A stretch of DNA of 64,000 bases from Lampris incognitus (Eukaryota; Chordata; Actinopteri; Lampriformes; Lampridae): assembly GCF_029633865.1 (NCBI RefSeq), contig NC_079212.1, positions 150,815,599 to 150,879,598 of the forward strand, written 5' to 3'. Each line of letters begins with the position of its first letter. Positions within the stretch are counted from its first letter, which is position 1. Position numbers and translations under genes: made by a program. Below are positions 40,346 to 51,206 of this stretch, piece by piece. The notes below the pieces were generated by a model that saw nothing but the letters and a program-made list of their open reading frames with translations, made no database searches and was not told the origin of the DNA.

Positions 40346-40510
40346 TCTGAAGAACTTTATTAACAAAAGTGAACAAAAATAGTATACAACAATGTCAATC
40401 AACAATAGTCACATTATCAAATGTATACAACATTAACACATATATCATCATAAACATTAACATAAATACGCCAGGGGGATTGTATAAAGTAAAACAAATA
40501 AATTACATAC

Positions 40511-41574
40511 TTAACTAAATATTTTGTAAATCATAAAGTGCTTATAAGTTTTTACAGCTTTTTTGTTTTCACTATCAGATATTGATGAAATATATTGTTT
40601 GATATACGCAGACAGCTCAGGAAAATTAGGTTTCTTGCTAGAGAATTTAGATCTGTGAATATAGAATTTTGTTAAGATAATTAGCAAATTGATTAAATAA
40701 TACTGAGAATCGAGGTTCCTATCAAATTCAGTATATCCAAACAATACATTTTTCCAACTCAGGGTGAAAAGAGGGTAAATATGATCAATAATCAAACGAG
40801 ACAACCTACTCCACAGTTGTTTAGTGTGTGGGCAAGACCAAAATAAATGAACCAATGTTTCATTAAACAAACCACAGAGAGAACAACTCACATCAATGTC
40901 CTTCTAAGTCTCTGCAAATAATGATTAGTTGGATAGAATCTATGAATAATTTTGAAAGATATTTCTTTTACTTTATTAGTCAAGAGGAACTTGTGAGGTA
41001 AAAGCCAAATTTTCTCCCAAACAATTTTTTCACCAACAAAGGCAGACCAATAAGATAAGGCAGAGGGTGAGCTAATAATATCTTGTTGAAACAGTTGACG
41101 AATAATCTTGTTTTTGTTCTTGGTGTTCCATGAAAAGCATGCTTTCCCAACAGTTGTTTCAGTTACATCTACTGATATAGGGAGATTAACATTCACATTA
41201 ACACCTTTGAAAATTGAAACAATACCAGAGGGAACAGCATCAAAAACAATAGAAAATTCTTTAGGTGTAACAGGGAATCTATAATGCTGAATGAATTCAA
41301 CGTAATTGTAAAGTTGCCCATGTTGGTTATACAACTGACTAATCAAAAGAATATTGTTGTCAAACCACTGTTTGAAAAAGATAGATTTGTTTTTATACAG
41401 CAAATATCTATTATTCCAAATAAAAAACCTGTGAGGAGAAAAGTTGTTTTTGTAAATTAGACACCATGCCAGTAACATTTGTTTGTGGAACGAAGAAAGT
41501 TTGAGGGGAATTTTGTCAATGTTATAGTTACATAGAAGCCAAAAATTTAAGACCACCAATTGAAGAAAATACAA
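40511..41574 (-). pseudogene. Tx1 LINE C-terminal region
   Basis: Frames 41574-40888 and 40891-40511 continue from the RT. They contain FIWNNRYLLYKNKSIFFKQW and WEKIWLLPHKFLLTNKVKE, then CSLCGLFNETLVHLFWSC, the Cys/His cluster conserved at the end of L1/Tx1 ORF2. The two frames overlap by four bases near 40888, showing a single frameshift. Confidence 0.75.
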
Positions 41575-41614
41575 AACGGGGAATGAAATTCCAAAGAGAA
41601 GATGGACATATAAT

Positions 41615-42736
41615 CTAACGTCTGATCCAATTTATTTTAAAGGTGTAATTTAGTGTGGAAAAGTCTAAAAAATTAAGGCCACCATTATTGTATTCGCTCA
41701 TCAGAACAGATTTCCCAAGATAATGGGTGCGGTTTTTCCATACAAAATCAAATAATATTTTATCTATTGTTCTGCATATATGACTATCTATACCTAATGA
41801 TAGTGCAGGATATGTTAATCTCGATATTCCTTCAGCCTTTGAGAGGAGAATTCGGCCCCTTAAAGATAAGTCACGTAAGAGCCACAGATTGAATTTTTGT
41901 TTAGTTTTGTTAATTATTGGATTGAAGTTAGTGTTACATCTTTGGGATTCATTTTTATCTATAATGATACCTAAATAAGTAACCGAATTTTTAACTTGAA
42001 TATTGGAAATTGAATCAACACAACAATCTTTGATAGCTAATAATTCAAATTTTTTAAGATTTAAATGAAGGCCCGAAGCTTTAGTAAATTGTTCTATAAT
42101 ATTAATAGCTAAAGGTACTTGGGAGCTGTCTTTTAGAAATAAAGTGGTGTCATCCACTAGTTGACTAATTACAATAGTTCTATCAGCAATAGAAACACCT
42201 TTCAGATTACTACACTTAATATGGTCACATAAAAGTTGGGCAGCGAGTAGAAATAAATATGGCGATATCGGGCAACCTTGACGAACGCCACGTTTGACCT
42301 CAAACCTGGAAGATGACCCATATTTAAGCTTGATTGAACAGTTGGCATTATTGTAAAGGGTTTTAATTGTATTGCAAAAAAAGTCTCCAAAACCAAATTT
42401 CTTTAACGAATGAAAGAGAAAAGTATGTTCCATCGTGTCAAAGGCTTTAAAGAAGTCTAAGAAGAGCAAAAAGCTGCTATCAGAAATGAGGCGTGAGTAA
42501 TCAAGTACATCTAAAACTAGTCTAATATTGTTGGTGATGTGTCTATTAGGCATGAATCCTGATTGTGCTTCATCAATTATGGAATCTAGAACTTTCTTGA
42601 TTCTTCTAGCAAGAATCATAGCCAATATTTTATAGTCATTATTTAGAAGAGAGATTGGGCGCCAGTTGTCAATATAACGTGGATCTTTGCGTGGTTTAGG
42701 AATTAATGTAATTGAGTCATACTTGCAGGTAAACAA
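41615..42736 (-). CDS. Tx1-type LINE reverse transcriptase core
   Basis: A 373-codon open frame. Motifs in order: TLIPKPRKDPRYIDNWRPIS, GFMPNRHITNNIRLVLD, FLDFFKAFDTMEH (motif A; the aligned Asp is present), GVRQGCPISPYLFLLAAQLL (motif B) and VISQLVDDTTLFLKD (motif C; VDD replaces the usual ADD). Then come SGLHLNLKKFELLAI and LSLRGRILLSKAEGISRLTYP. This is the polymerase that copies LINE RNA at the nicked target. Its frame overlaps the upstream linker by 34 bp, which means a frameshift. Confidence 0.82.
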   Translation of the reverse strand: MFTCKYDSITLIPKPRKDPRYIDNWRPISLLNNDYKILAMILARRIKKVLDSIIDEAQSGFMPNRHITNNIRLVLDVLDYSRLISDSSFLLFLDFFKAFDTMEHTFLFHSLKKFGFGDFFCNTIKTLYNNANCSIKLKYGSSSRFEVKRGVRQGCPISPYLFLLAAQLLCDHIKCSNLKGVSIADRTIVISQLVDDTTLFLKDSSQVPLAINIIEQFTKASGLHLNLKKFELLAIKDCCVDSISNIQVKNSVTYLGIIIDKNESQRCNTNFNPIINKTKQKFNLWLLRDLSLRGRILLSKAEGISRLTYPALSLGIDSHICRTIDKILFDFVWKNRTHYLGKSVLMSEYNNGGLNFLDFSTLNYTFKINWIRR

Positions 42737-43467
42737 CTGGATGATAGGCTTTCATTAAACACTTGTAGAAGAAATGGTGCCATCTGCTGTGAAAACAATT
42801 TATAGAATTCAGAAGATAAGCCATCTGTTCCCGGAGATTTGTTCTCCTTTAAATAATTAATACAGTTGCTAACCTCTGTTAGTGATAAGGGGAGATCACA
42901 AAGATCTCTTTCAGAGTCTTTAAGTCGAGAGGTATGCTGTAGTGAATTCAGGAACGTGTGAGTATTACCTTCAGAGTATTCAGATGTGTACAGGTTTTTA
43001 TAAAAAGTAGAACAAAAATCAGATATTAGTTTTGGGTCATCTGTTATACTATCATTAATTTTTAGTTCATTAATGGTATTAATTTTTCCATGATATTTTT
43101 CTAGTTTGAAAAAATATGCAGAGTTCTGTTCACCCTTTTCTAGCCATTGTGTCCGCGATCTAATAAACGCTCCTTCTGCCCTTCTTTTCTCTTGTGACTC
43201 ATACAATTTAATTTTGTCTTCTTTTGTTAAGGCGTCTGGTGAAATTTAAGAGAGTAAAGAAATATCTGTGATAATGTTCTGTTCTTCTAATTTCCTAATT
43301 TTGGCAAGATTACTTCCGTAAGTCCTAAAATATTTCGCTGATTCATACTTAAATAGCTCCCAGTTTAATCTGAATGAATTATTTATTTTTGCCTTATCAA
43401 AGTAAAGCGTTATCAATTGTGAAATTTTCATTTTAACGTCCTCATATTTAAGAAGAGAGTTGTTCAA
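42703..43467 (-). pseudogene. Tx1 LINE linker between endonuclease and RT
   Basis: Two minus-strand frames (43467-43246 and 43206-42703) bridge the nuclease and RT. They have RSRTQWLEKGEQNSAYFFKLEK, the 'W...GE..T..FF..LE' motif found just N-terminal of RT in L1/Tx1 proteins, and YLKENKSPGTDGLSSEFYK, RT motif 0/1. In-frame stop and indel sites separate them from neighbours. Confidence 0.75.
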
Positions 43468-43611
43468 TTTCCAATATTTGGCTTTGCAGCTTTTATCAGA
43501 GGGAAACAGATTAATTGATATGTAGATAGCCTTATGATCGCTTAAGGGACAAGGGATAACTTTTACTGTGATATCTTGTTCATTAAAATGTTTGGAAACT
43601 AACCAAAAATC

Positions 43612-44220
43612 TCAACGTGAAAGCTTTGTGTTTCCTTTGTTCTTCCAAGTGAACGTTACCGTATCTGGGGATTTGACTCTCCATATGTCTACTAAATCAT
43701 ATCTTTTTATAAAAGATTTAATAAAATTGTTTCTGTTATTGTCTTGTGTAGGTGGCCATCTATCTATAAGTGGATTCAAAGTTACATTAAAGTCTCCTCC
43801 AATTATTATTTGGGAATTTGGAAATTTAGTGAGCCAATGTTTAAGTCTATTCTCTATGACAGTAAATAACTTAGAATTTTCTAAATTAGAGTTGTATCCA
43901 TACACATTAACAATAATCAAAATAATTTTATCATAACTGATAATTTGACAGATGAAATGTCCTTTAGGATCTGTGTCTGTGTGTAGGATGTCACCGTTAT
44001 ATCTATTTTTCATGGTTAAGACACCCGCCGATCTTTCTGAGTTGTGAGAAAACCATAAATCGTTACCCCATTGGGCTCTCCAAAAATTCACATCACTTGC
44101 GATTGAGTGAGATTCTTGACAGAAACAAAAATCTGTATCAAACTGTTTCGAAAATAAAAATAATGCTTTACGTTTTGTAACATTCCTTAACCCCCTGGCA
44201 TTTAGGGAAAGTATACACAA
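43612..44220 (-). CDS. Tx1-type LINE endonuclease domain
   Basis: A frame starting at ATG 44220 (MCILSLNARGLRN), where SLNARGLRN is the conserved N of AP endonucleases. It carries CFCQESHS (catalytic Glu region), VNVYGYNSN, IIIGGDFNVTLNP (the GDFN Asp-x-Asn) and LVDIWRVKSPDTVTFTW (the terminal region). A stop after KLSR at 43612 interrupts ORF2 before the C-terminal His of the nuclease. The enzyme would nick the target DNA so that RT can prime on it. Confidence 0.8.
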   Translation of the reverse strand: MCILSLNARGLRNVTKRKALFLFSKQFDTDFCFCQESHSIASDVNFWRAQWGNDLWFSHNSERSAGVLTMKNRYNGDILHTDTDPKGHFICQIISYDKIILIIVNVYGYNSNLENSKLFTVIENRLKHWLTKFPNSQIIIGGDFNVTLNPLIDRWPPTQDNNRNNFIKSFIKRYDLVDIWRVKSPDTVTFTWKNKGNTKLSR

Positions 44221-44345
44221 AGAAATTCTTAAGATAAGAAAACTTATGAAATAGTACTGAACAAGTAGTTATGACCTGGTACGCTGAGCATTAGTTGCAC
44301 TTGGAACAGTCAACATAGTAGGTGACAATATAATATCCTATACAC

Positions 44346-44466
44346 ACACTCCGTCTGGTGCATTTCCTGAATCTCCAGAATAGGTCAGTGACGTCATCAC
44401 CTAGCGTCGTGCTGGACTAGACCATTACTGGATCATACCATTGTATCCTGACCTATGGATATTACA
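44346..44466 (-). repeat. 3' LTR of gypsy C, truncated by LINE
   Basis: The first 121 bp of the LTR, about 96% like 49664-49784 by eye, including the CRE palindrome. The rest is displaced or lost at the Tx1 LINE. Confidence 0.8.
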
Positions 44467-44759
44467 TCCCCCTTCTTTGAAAGAAAAAAAAAATACTTGA
44501 TGGTGTGCACGTGCAGTAAGCTATAATGTCAACATAAATCTATCAGTAACAAAACAGACATTTTCAATTATTGCACCAATGCAATAAATCTGCAAATGAA
44601 TCTTCAATGGCCCTGAGTAGCTCAATTAACATTCCGGAACATCATGAACAATAATACACATATTTCGGTGCAACATCAATTCACATTTTCAACATTTTTT
44701 TTTTTGCAAGACAATATCAACCTTTCTGCTTTTCTTTTTTTTAGGTTGATTTCAAACAG
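44467..44759 (-). other. gypsy C 3' UTR and polypurine tract
   Basis: A/T-rich, without a frame, ending on the minus strand in 'tttctttcaaagaaggggga' directly before the LTR start. Confidence 0.6.
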
Positions 44760-45168
44760 TCACAGGTCAAAGAAAACTTTTGGCTTAAACACCCGTCCTG
44801 ACCTGGTAGTGACGTGTTGTGGTGGCACTTGGGGAACCTGACACACTTGGCTGTACAGTCTTAGACTCAGTGGTCTGGGGCTCCACCTGTTGGTCGTGTG
44901 TGTTAACTTCCTGACCTGCATCACATTCGTTGGTCTGTAGAAGGTTTCGTCGATTGCGTCGAAGTGCTTGACCTTCATCTGTGATGTTGTAAGATCTTTG
45001 GGTCTCAGCTGGTCCGACAACTGTAGCGGGTTTCCACGTTCCAGTTGGCTGTTGGACTCGGACAGTAGCTCCTGTCGGCAGTGCAGGTAGCATTTTGGCA
45101 TTTCTGTCATAATACTGTTTTGTCGTTTTTGGCACAGTTCTCTCCTTCCATGGACTGCGCTGCGACAA
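44760..45168 (-). pseudogene. gypsy C integrase C-terminal tail
   Basis: Two overlapping frames carry the post-integrase region: ATVRVQQPTGTWKPATVV (the SH3-like part, 45168 frame) and the terminal TRSGRVFKPKVFFDL (45110 frame), which matches the terminus of gypsy F. A frameshift near 44890 separates them. Confidence 0.7.
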
Positions 45169-46460
45169 GCGAGTTCTGGTTGTAGCTGTTTTGCAGTGGT
45201 TGTGGAAGGACTGAGCGTAAGGCTCTGTTCATTAACAGCTGTGCTGAGGAGTTGAGGCCATCCACTGGTGTGTTCCTGTATTCCAATAAGCTGAGGTACG
45301 GGTCTGACCTCTGTGTGTGTGCTTTGTACATGAGGACTTTGGCTGTTTGCACTGTCTTCTCAGCCAACCCGTTGCTCTGTGGGTACAGGGGGCTGCTTGT
45401 GACATGCTCAAAGTCCCATGCCTGTGCAAAGCTCTTGAAATCCCGTGAGCTGTAGCAAGGGCCATTATCACTCACTACAGACTGGGGTATTCCAAATCTT
45501 GCAAACATGGCCTTCAGCTTCCGGGCAACAGTTGGAGAAGTCAGGTTTGCGATTTTCTCTACCTCAAAGCACCTGCTATAATAGTCAACTGCAACCATAT
45601 AGTCAGTGTTGTTCCATTTGAACAGGTCGGTGGCTATGACCTGCCAAGGTCGTTCAGGAATGGGGTGTGGCAGCATTGGCTCTTTGGGGACGTAGTGGCG
45701 TCGCTCTAGGCAAATGCTAAAAGATCCAACTAGTGTCTCTATTTGTTTACCATCCCTGGCCAGAATAGAATCTCTCTCGCACGCTGCCTACACTTCTCCA
45801 TGCCGAGATGGCCTGTGTGTATGCGCGCAAGCGTGTCTGCTCTGAGTGGTTTTGGCACAATGATTTTTTCTCCTTTTAACAGAATGCCATCTGTCTCGGA
45901 TATTTCATCCCTGTGATTCCAATAGTCAGCGACAGCAGAGCATTGTTTGACTGTCTCAGGCCACCCTGATTGGATAACCTGTCTCAAGGCTGAAAGTTGC
46001 TCATCCTTGGCTGTGGCAGACCTGATTTCTGCCATTTTCCGATCAGCACTGCTGATCACTGTGTGTATTTGGGAATCCATGCCTTCACTCAGGGAGTTGT
46101 CACTGTACTCAATCGGCTTCCTAGACAGCGTGTCCGCAACTGGTATTTGCTTTTCGGGCTTGTGAACAATGTTGACGCTGTATCTTTGCAACTGTAGTAT
46201 CATGCGCTGGAGCCACGGCGGTGCAGATGCCAAGGGCTTTCGCATGATTGACTCAAGCGGCTTGTGATCTGACTCCACGGTCACCTGACGTCCATACAGG
46301 TATTGGTGGATTCGTTTTCATCCAAAAGAGCACGGCGTACAGCTCCCTTTTCGATCTGAGCATAGTTGACTTCCGTCTCATTCAGTGCCTTTGATGCATA
46401 TGCAATTGGTTTCTCATCCTGCAGCAGGACTGCTCCTAAACCATGTTTGGAGGCATCCAC
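45107..46460 (-). pseudogene. gypsy C RNase H and integrase, frameshifted
   Basis: RNase H words occur at 46440-46285. The frame 46284-45739 begins VESDHKPLESIMRKP and goes on to the integrase zinc region ARIHTGHLGMEKCRQRAR. After a break, 45676-45107 has IATDLFKWNNTDYMVAVDYYS (first Asp), SVVSDNGPCYSSRDF (second Asp) and YPQSNGLAEKTVQTAK (Glu). All three integrase acidic residues are present. Confidence 0.78.
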
Positions 46461-47781
46461 CTACAGCTTCACATCCTTAGTGGGGTCAAAGTAGGCTAGT
46501 ACGGGACCGGGCTCTTGTGTTAAGAGGCTTTTCGCTTGCTGGAATGCAGCATCCTGGTTCGAGTCCCATACAAACTCACTGCTCTCTTTCAACAGTTCTC
46601 GGAGCGGGGCTGTGGCCTCCGAGAGTCTGGGGGCAAATTTAGACAGGTAAATGATCATGCCCAATATTGTGTCTAGCTCCGCCTTGCTCTGCGGTGGGGG
46701 CATGTCTTTGATTGCTTTGACTTTGTTGGGGTCAGGCCGGATGCCCTCTTGTGGCAGTATGTGTCCAAAATAGCTCACCTTGGGCACACAGAAGATACTC
46801 TTATCTTTGTTCAATTTTACTCCTTTCTCTTTGGTTCTCTGCAGCATGGCACACAGGCTGGCATCATGCTCCTCTTTGGTGTGGCCATATCCAATGATGT
46901 CATCGATAATGGCAGCGACGTTGTGGAGTCCTTCATAGGCCTCGTCCACCTGTCTCTGGAACTCATCTTGTGCAGATATGATTCCAAACGGGAGTCTCTT
47001 GAACCTGTGTCTGCCATAGACGATGTTAAATGTGGTTAGCATGGATGACTCTTCGCTGAGTTTTATGTTCCAGTAACGAGACCTGGCGTCTAATACGCTT
47101 AAGTACTGTGCCCCTGCCAGTCTTGCCGTAATGTCATCTAGAGTAGGGAGTGGATAGTGGGGTCTCTGGATGGCTTTGTTTAGGGGGCGGGGATCTAAAC
47201 AAATCCTGAACTTTCCTGTTTTGGGCTTTTCCACTACCACCAGTGTTAACCCATTCTGTTGGTTCAGTGACCTTTTGGATTATGCCCATTTTCTCCATTT
47301 CATCTAACTCGTCTTTGAATCGGCTGCGCAAAGCATATGGGATGCGGCGAGACGGGCACACCACTGGTGTTACTTCAGGTTTCAGGCGAAGACTACATTC
47401 TCCAGGAAACAGTCCAATACCCTGAAACACAGCCGCATACTCATCCATCGGGCTCGTGTGTGGCTCTGGCTGCGCATTGACCATATGCACTATTTTGACA
47501 ATGTTCAGGTCTAGACATGATCTCACGCCTAGGACGGGGGGAGCACTTTCTGCACAGACTATGTCAAAATATAGCATTACTGTTTTCCTTTTGTACCTGC
47601 AGGTTAACTTACAGGCACCTTTCACACTGAGTGTGTTCCCACCATATCCTGAAAGCCTGGACGGTGGGCCTAGCACTACATTTCCAAACAGTTGGTGGAA
47701 TGTGTTTGCTGGTATTATGTTGGCCTGGGCACCTGTGTCTATTTTAAACTTTAATTTGTGCCTCTGTTTGTCTATTTCCAA
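46461..47781 (-). pseudogene. gypsy C protease and reverse transcriptase, frameshifted
   Basis: Frame 1 (47781-47134) has FKIDTGAQANIIPANTFHQL (DTG protease), FQGIGLFPGECS and TEWVNTGG. A G/C run near 47240 shifts the frame. The next (47240-46461) holds CLDPRPLNKAIQRPHYPLP, LSVLDARSRYWNIKL (motif A), FGIISAQDEFQRQVDEAYEG and IIDDIIGYG (motif C, IDD), then the connection. A further break at about 46460 leads to RNase H. Confidence 0.78.
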
Positions 47782-47859
47782 TTCTGCAAAGGCCTGTCCC
47801 TTGTTTGTGTTTTCATGCTGTGTAGTTATAGTGTCAATGTACAGTTCATCTTCTAGTTG

Positions 47860-49246
47860 CTATTCAGCACTCTCTGCAATAGCATGCACTTTCTTTACTT
47901 TATATTGTGCTTGACAGTGCTGTGGTAGTGTCCTACACACCCTAGCATAGTGAATTAATCTTTTGCATTTGTTACACCGGCGTCCCTTTGCTGGACATTT
48001 CTCAGTGCGGCTGTGCTCTCCTCCGCACGCACCACATCCTTTGTTTTGCATGGCACTGTTAGCGTCAGTTGTGTTTACAGTTTTGCGGTCGTGATGTGCC
48101 TGTCCTCTTCTGAATGGCTTCTTGCTAACTGCATCTACAGACTGGTTGATCACGCCTGCTGTGGGGGATCCATTGTTTTTAATTGCTGCTGTGATAGTTC
48201 GTGTGATCGTGCTATGTGTAAATGTAGCCATAATGGTGCATACATTTCATATTAATGGTTGATTCCATGGTTGGTTTGTACGTTGTTTGTTCGTTGGTTA
48301 TTGGGTGACACATGGTTTGATTTGTTTGTGATTGTTTCCATGTGTGCATGTGGGTCTGGTCTCACGTTGTTTAGGAGACGTGCTTTCGCCTACTTTTCCA
48401 GTCGCGCGCTTCCGCCTGCTTGCTAGCGGGATGATGCATGGACTTTCGGGTGGCCCGCGGTCTTTTCTCGTTGTTCGCGGGCATCATGGGTTAATGTTTG
48501 TCACGGAAGCTATAAGGACATCAAAGACAATCATTGCAAGTTTCACGGACAATTCCCTCATTCTGGCATGCATCCAACGAGGTATATTATGTATGCTATG
48601 AGTAGCCCACGTTATGTGCGGTCTGATTTTATGTTAATTGTGCTAATTGTATTGTTTCATGTATACAGTTTTCACGGTGTTGATGGAGATTTGGAGACTT
48701 CATTAAACCTGTTCAAGAAAGCTACTTGTGTTCGCCGTGCCTTGGGGGATTTACACTATGTCATCAGCCCTTTCCAGTGTTAGCTCTGGACCTACACAGA
48801 GAAGCTTTTCTCTCAGTCTTGTGGAGTTTGTGGCGAACACAATTCTGTCCCTGACCATCTCGTCACTGTTCGGCTAATCACAGTCTTTCACTAGCAGTCT
48901 TAATTCAGTCACAAACTGGTCGAAATGTTCACCTTCGCCTTGCATCTTTTCGTGGAACTTATAACGTGCAAAGATGGGGTTAGCTTTGGCATTACGTGGC
49001 TTCAAAGCCGTCATAATAGGTTTTCAATACCGTTTTCTGGTCTGCAGTGAGAGTCCATGTATTGAAGACGTCTCTGCCCTTCTCTCCAATCCATAACAGC
49101 AAGTAGCTGCATTTTTCCTCCTCCTTTTTTGCAGTTAGCGGTCCGGCAAACATAAGCTCCACATGCTGGCGAAACTCTCTCCACGCATCGGGAAGGTTGG
49201 ACGAGTCCCAATCCATCCGTGGCATCGGAACACCGGTAGCTTCCAT
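47860..49246 (-). pseudogene. gypsy C gag, split by the solo LTR
   Basis: Starts with ATG 49246 (MEATGVPMPRMDWDSS). It shares CSYLLLWIGEKGRDVFN with gypsy F gag. The frame is broken near 49000-48990, then resumes to 48761. After the solo LTR it continues from 48211 to 47860 with the two zinc motifs CGACGGEHSRTEKCP and CNKCKRLIHYARVC. This would be the structural protein. Gypsy F is its closest intact relative in the window. Confidence 0.78.
48217..48755 (+). mobile_element. solo LTR inside gypsy C gag, 5-bp duplication CTATG
   Basis: A 539-bp insert beginning TGTAAATG and ending GATTTACA (7-bp inverted termini TGTAAAT/ATTTACA), flanked by CTATG at 48212-48216 and 48756-48760. A poly(A)-like ATTAAA lies near its end. 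The gag reading frame of gypsy C is consistent across the duplication, so this is a clean insertion followed by LTR-LTR recombination. The family is not recognised. Confidence 0.82.
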
Positions 49247-49295
49247 CTCTTGTCGTCAGGTCGATGTGAGCACAGGCGAGTTGGTTCAGACACCA

Positions 49296-49784
49296 TGTTG
49301 TGGGAGTGCAGGAATGAGGAGACGGAGAGATCGAGTCGAGTCAATCCCGTTTACTCGCCACACAAAACAACACCGATACAGCACAATCTCTCCTGGCAAC
49401 CAGCCAACCAACCGCTAGGCTGCTGCCAACATGGCTCCACCCCCGGAAACTCTAAGCAGTGCCTACGTCATCACTCTGAATGTCTGCCTTAAAGGAGCAG
49501 CAACCCCTGGTGAATCTACCCTCATCTGTGTATCACCACAATGTAATGTTTAAAAGGGTTGTCTCCTAGCGGCCACTCTACAGTGTCTCGAATGAAGCAA
49601 TGTCCGCACATTAAATAACGTTTGGTGTTCCGTGTTTAGTGTGGTCTACCATGCAAATACAATCCCTTCCGTCTGGTGCACTTCCTGAATCCCCAGGATA
49701 GGTCAGTGACGTCATCACCTAGCGTCGTGCTGGACTAGACCATTACTGGATCATACCATTATATCCTGACCTATGGATATTACA
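49296..49784 (-). repeat. 5' LTR of gypsy C
   Basis: 489 bp; on its own strand it begins TGTAATATCCATAGGTCAGG and ends CTCCCACAACA before the primer site. It contains a perfect CRE TGACGTCA (about 49706-49713). Confidence 0.8.
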
Positions 49785-50233
49785 ACCGCCACGTCACACT
49801 GGCCACACACTCAACTCGCCCTGGCTCGCGGCCATGCCAGCTAGCTAGCCCCTATGCTAGCGAGCCAGCCCTGCACGCACTCGACTCCGTTCCAAACTAA
49901 ACATTCTTATTTGCGGTAAGCTAATGAATCCACAGTGGTCCATAACATTTATACACTGATAATGAACTGTAATCATATATCCTTTTCATCCTTACCTGGA
50001 ACGGGAAGAAATGAATACAGGACAGCTGCTGGCTCTTCATCAGCTGTATTAATGACGAGAGCCCCCAGCGCGCCCTCTAGTTGTCACATCTCCCCAGACA
50101 TGAGCAGTTGAAAACTGATTCAGTCCTAACTAATCGATTTCAGTGTGAACATATTTCACCCGATTACATGTTTACGTTATTTGTCTGTTTGAGCCGTTAA
50201 CTTAGCTAACGTCAGCTCTGCTGGCTGTCAATA
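49785..50233 (+). other. upstream region of the plus-strand hAT gene
   Basis: No protein. 49990-50046 (aatacaggacagctgctggctcttcatca) resembles 39820-39865 in the gypsy D LTR region, so a shared repeat is present. The hAT 5' terminal repeat could not be located. Confidence 0.35.
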
Positions 50234-50581
50234 TTGCCAACACATGCTTCTGCAAAAACGTCAAAAGAACCAGTGAATAAGAAAGTAAAATACAGCCAAA
50301 CAAAACTAAACTTCAACAGTAATGTTACACCCCCACCGTCCACAACTCCACTGGAGCCTGACCCCCCAAACCGAGAACCAGCGCAGCCAGAACCCCGAAG
50401 CAGCAGCTCCAGGACCGGGACTGCTGAGACTGTTGAAACCGCCAGCATAGAACCGAAACAAGCTAGTGCTAGCGCAGACTGCGTGGAGGGTTGTTGTCGG
50501 GACATAGAGACGGATAAAGCCGCATAGCTAATTACTGACCAAAAGGAGACTGCTTGGGTGTTTGACCACCGGGAAAGATAC
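50234..50581 (+). pseudogene. hAT transposase N-terminal piece
   Basis: A frame of about 116 codons with one in-frame TAG at 50525-50527. It is basic and then proline/serine-rich (AKTSKEPVNKKVKYSQTKLN; PPPSTTPLEPDPPN), as in the disordered N-termini of ZMYM1/P52rIPK-like hAT proteins. After the TAG it reads AWVFDHRERY, the start of the TTF-type zinc domain. Piece 2 continues the frame after gypsy A. The initiating ATG is not clear (the frame is open from TTG 50234). Confidence 0.6.
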
Positions 50582-50753
50582 TGTTGCAAGTGTAGGTGCA
50601 TATGAATAACAGACAGAGTCGGGCTGTGTCGCTTAGTAACATGTATTCACCGGCTGTGCCCATAACAGAACCGAGGCATGTTACACAGGGCAAGTATACA
50701 TCCATCAGTGCCCCCAGGGGGAGCTGTTGGCTGCATAACATTACCCTACAACA
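50582..50753 (-). repeat. 3' LTR of gypsy A
   Basis: 172 bp, plus-strand limits tgttgcaagtg...ccctacaaca. Confidence 0.9.
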
Positions 50754-51021
50754 TCTCCCTTCCTTTCGTAGAACACAATACTAAGTAATATAATGGATAG
50801 TATTAGCCATTAGAACATTAGTGCTCATATCCCAATATTAAAGTAGTGCATTGGAAATAGTGCATCAAGAAGGAACAGCAAGTCAATATCAACCAGAACC
50901 TCTGCAGAACAATAACGACAAAATGGTAGCATCAGAACATCCACAAGACCACTGAATAAGAACATTAGAAGTGAACATCACAGTTTTTGTTTCGTTTTTT
51001 TTTTTTTTAATGTCCACAGTC

Positions 51022-51087
<66 letters not shown>

Positions 51088-51206
51088 GAGCGTGTGTGTG
51101 TCAATCTCAGTACAGTGTATGACCTAGAGGTCAAGTCTTTCTGGAGGCTTAATCTGCCTCCCGCTCCGGGAGAAGGCCCGGCCCTCTAACTCACGGCATG
51201 GTGTGG
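50754..51206 (-). other. gypsy A 3' UTR with (GT)n microsatellite
   Basis: No gene. It holds a long (GT)n run at 51024-51081, continuing as imperfect gtgcgtgtgagcgtgtg to 51101, next to a T-run at 50993-51008. The minus-strand side near 50754 should carry the polypurine tract (aaaggaagggaga, about 50754-50766). Confidence 0.7.
51024..51101. repeat. (GT)n microsatellite
   Basis: About 29 uninterrupted GT units followed by interrupted ones; inside gypsy A. Confidence 0.92.

Larger units (their letters stand above)
40346..44345 (-). mobile_element. Tx1/L1-type LINE, nearly full length
   Basis: A 4-kb minus-strand LINE with an apurinic endonuclease, RT, and a C-terminal zinc-like region. It lies inside LTR sequence: the left flank ends ccttccgtctgctgcagtt and the right flank starts tccgtctggtgcatttcc, so the words ccgtctg-tgca-tt act as an imperfect target duplication. 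Codons are strongly A/T-ending, unlike the neighbouring gypsy elements. Confidence 0.8.
44346..49784 (-). mobile_element. gypsy C: mag-clade element (minus strand)
   Basis: Reads leftward: 5' LTR 49784-49296, primer site TGGTGTCTGAACC, gag (split by a solo LTR 48217-48755), protease, RT, RNase H, integrase, a 3' UTR with a polypurine tract (aaagaaggggga) and the start of the 3' LTR at 44466. The 3' LTR is cut by the Tx1 LINE at about 44346. Confidence 0.85.

Noticed and set aside
39926..40363. 145-codon His/Thr-rich plus-strand frame
   Set aside because: It translates a CA/CG-rich low-complexity tract and runs into LTR-related sequence. No domain is recognisable.
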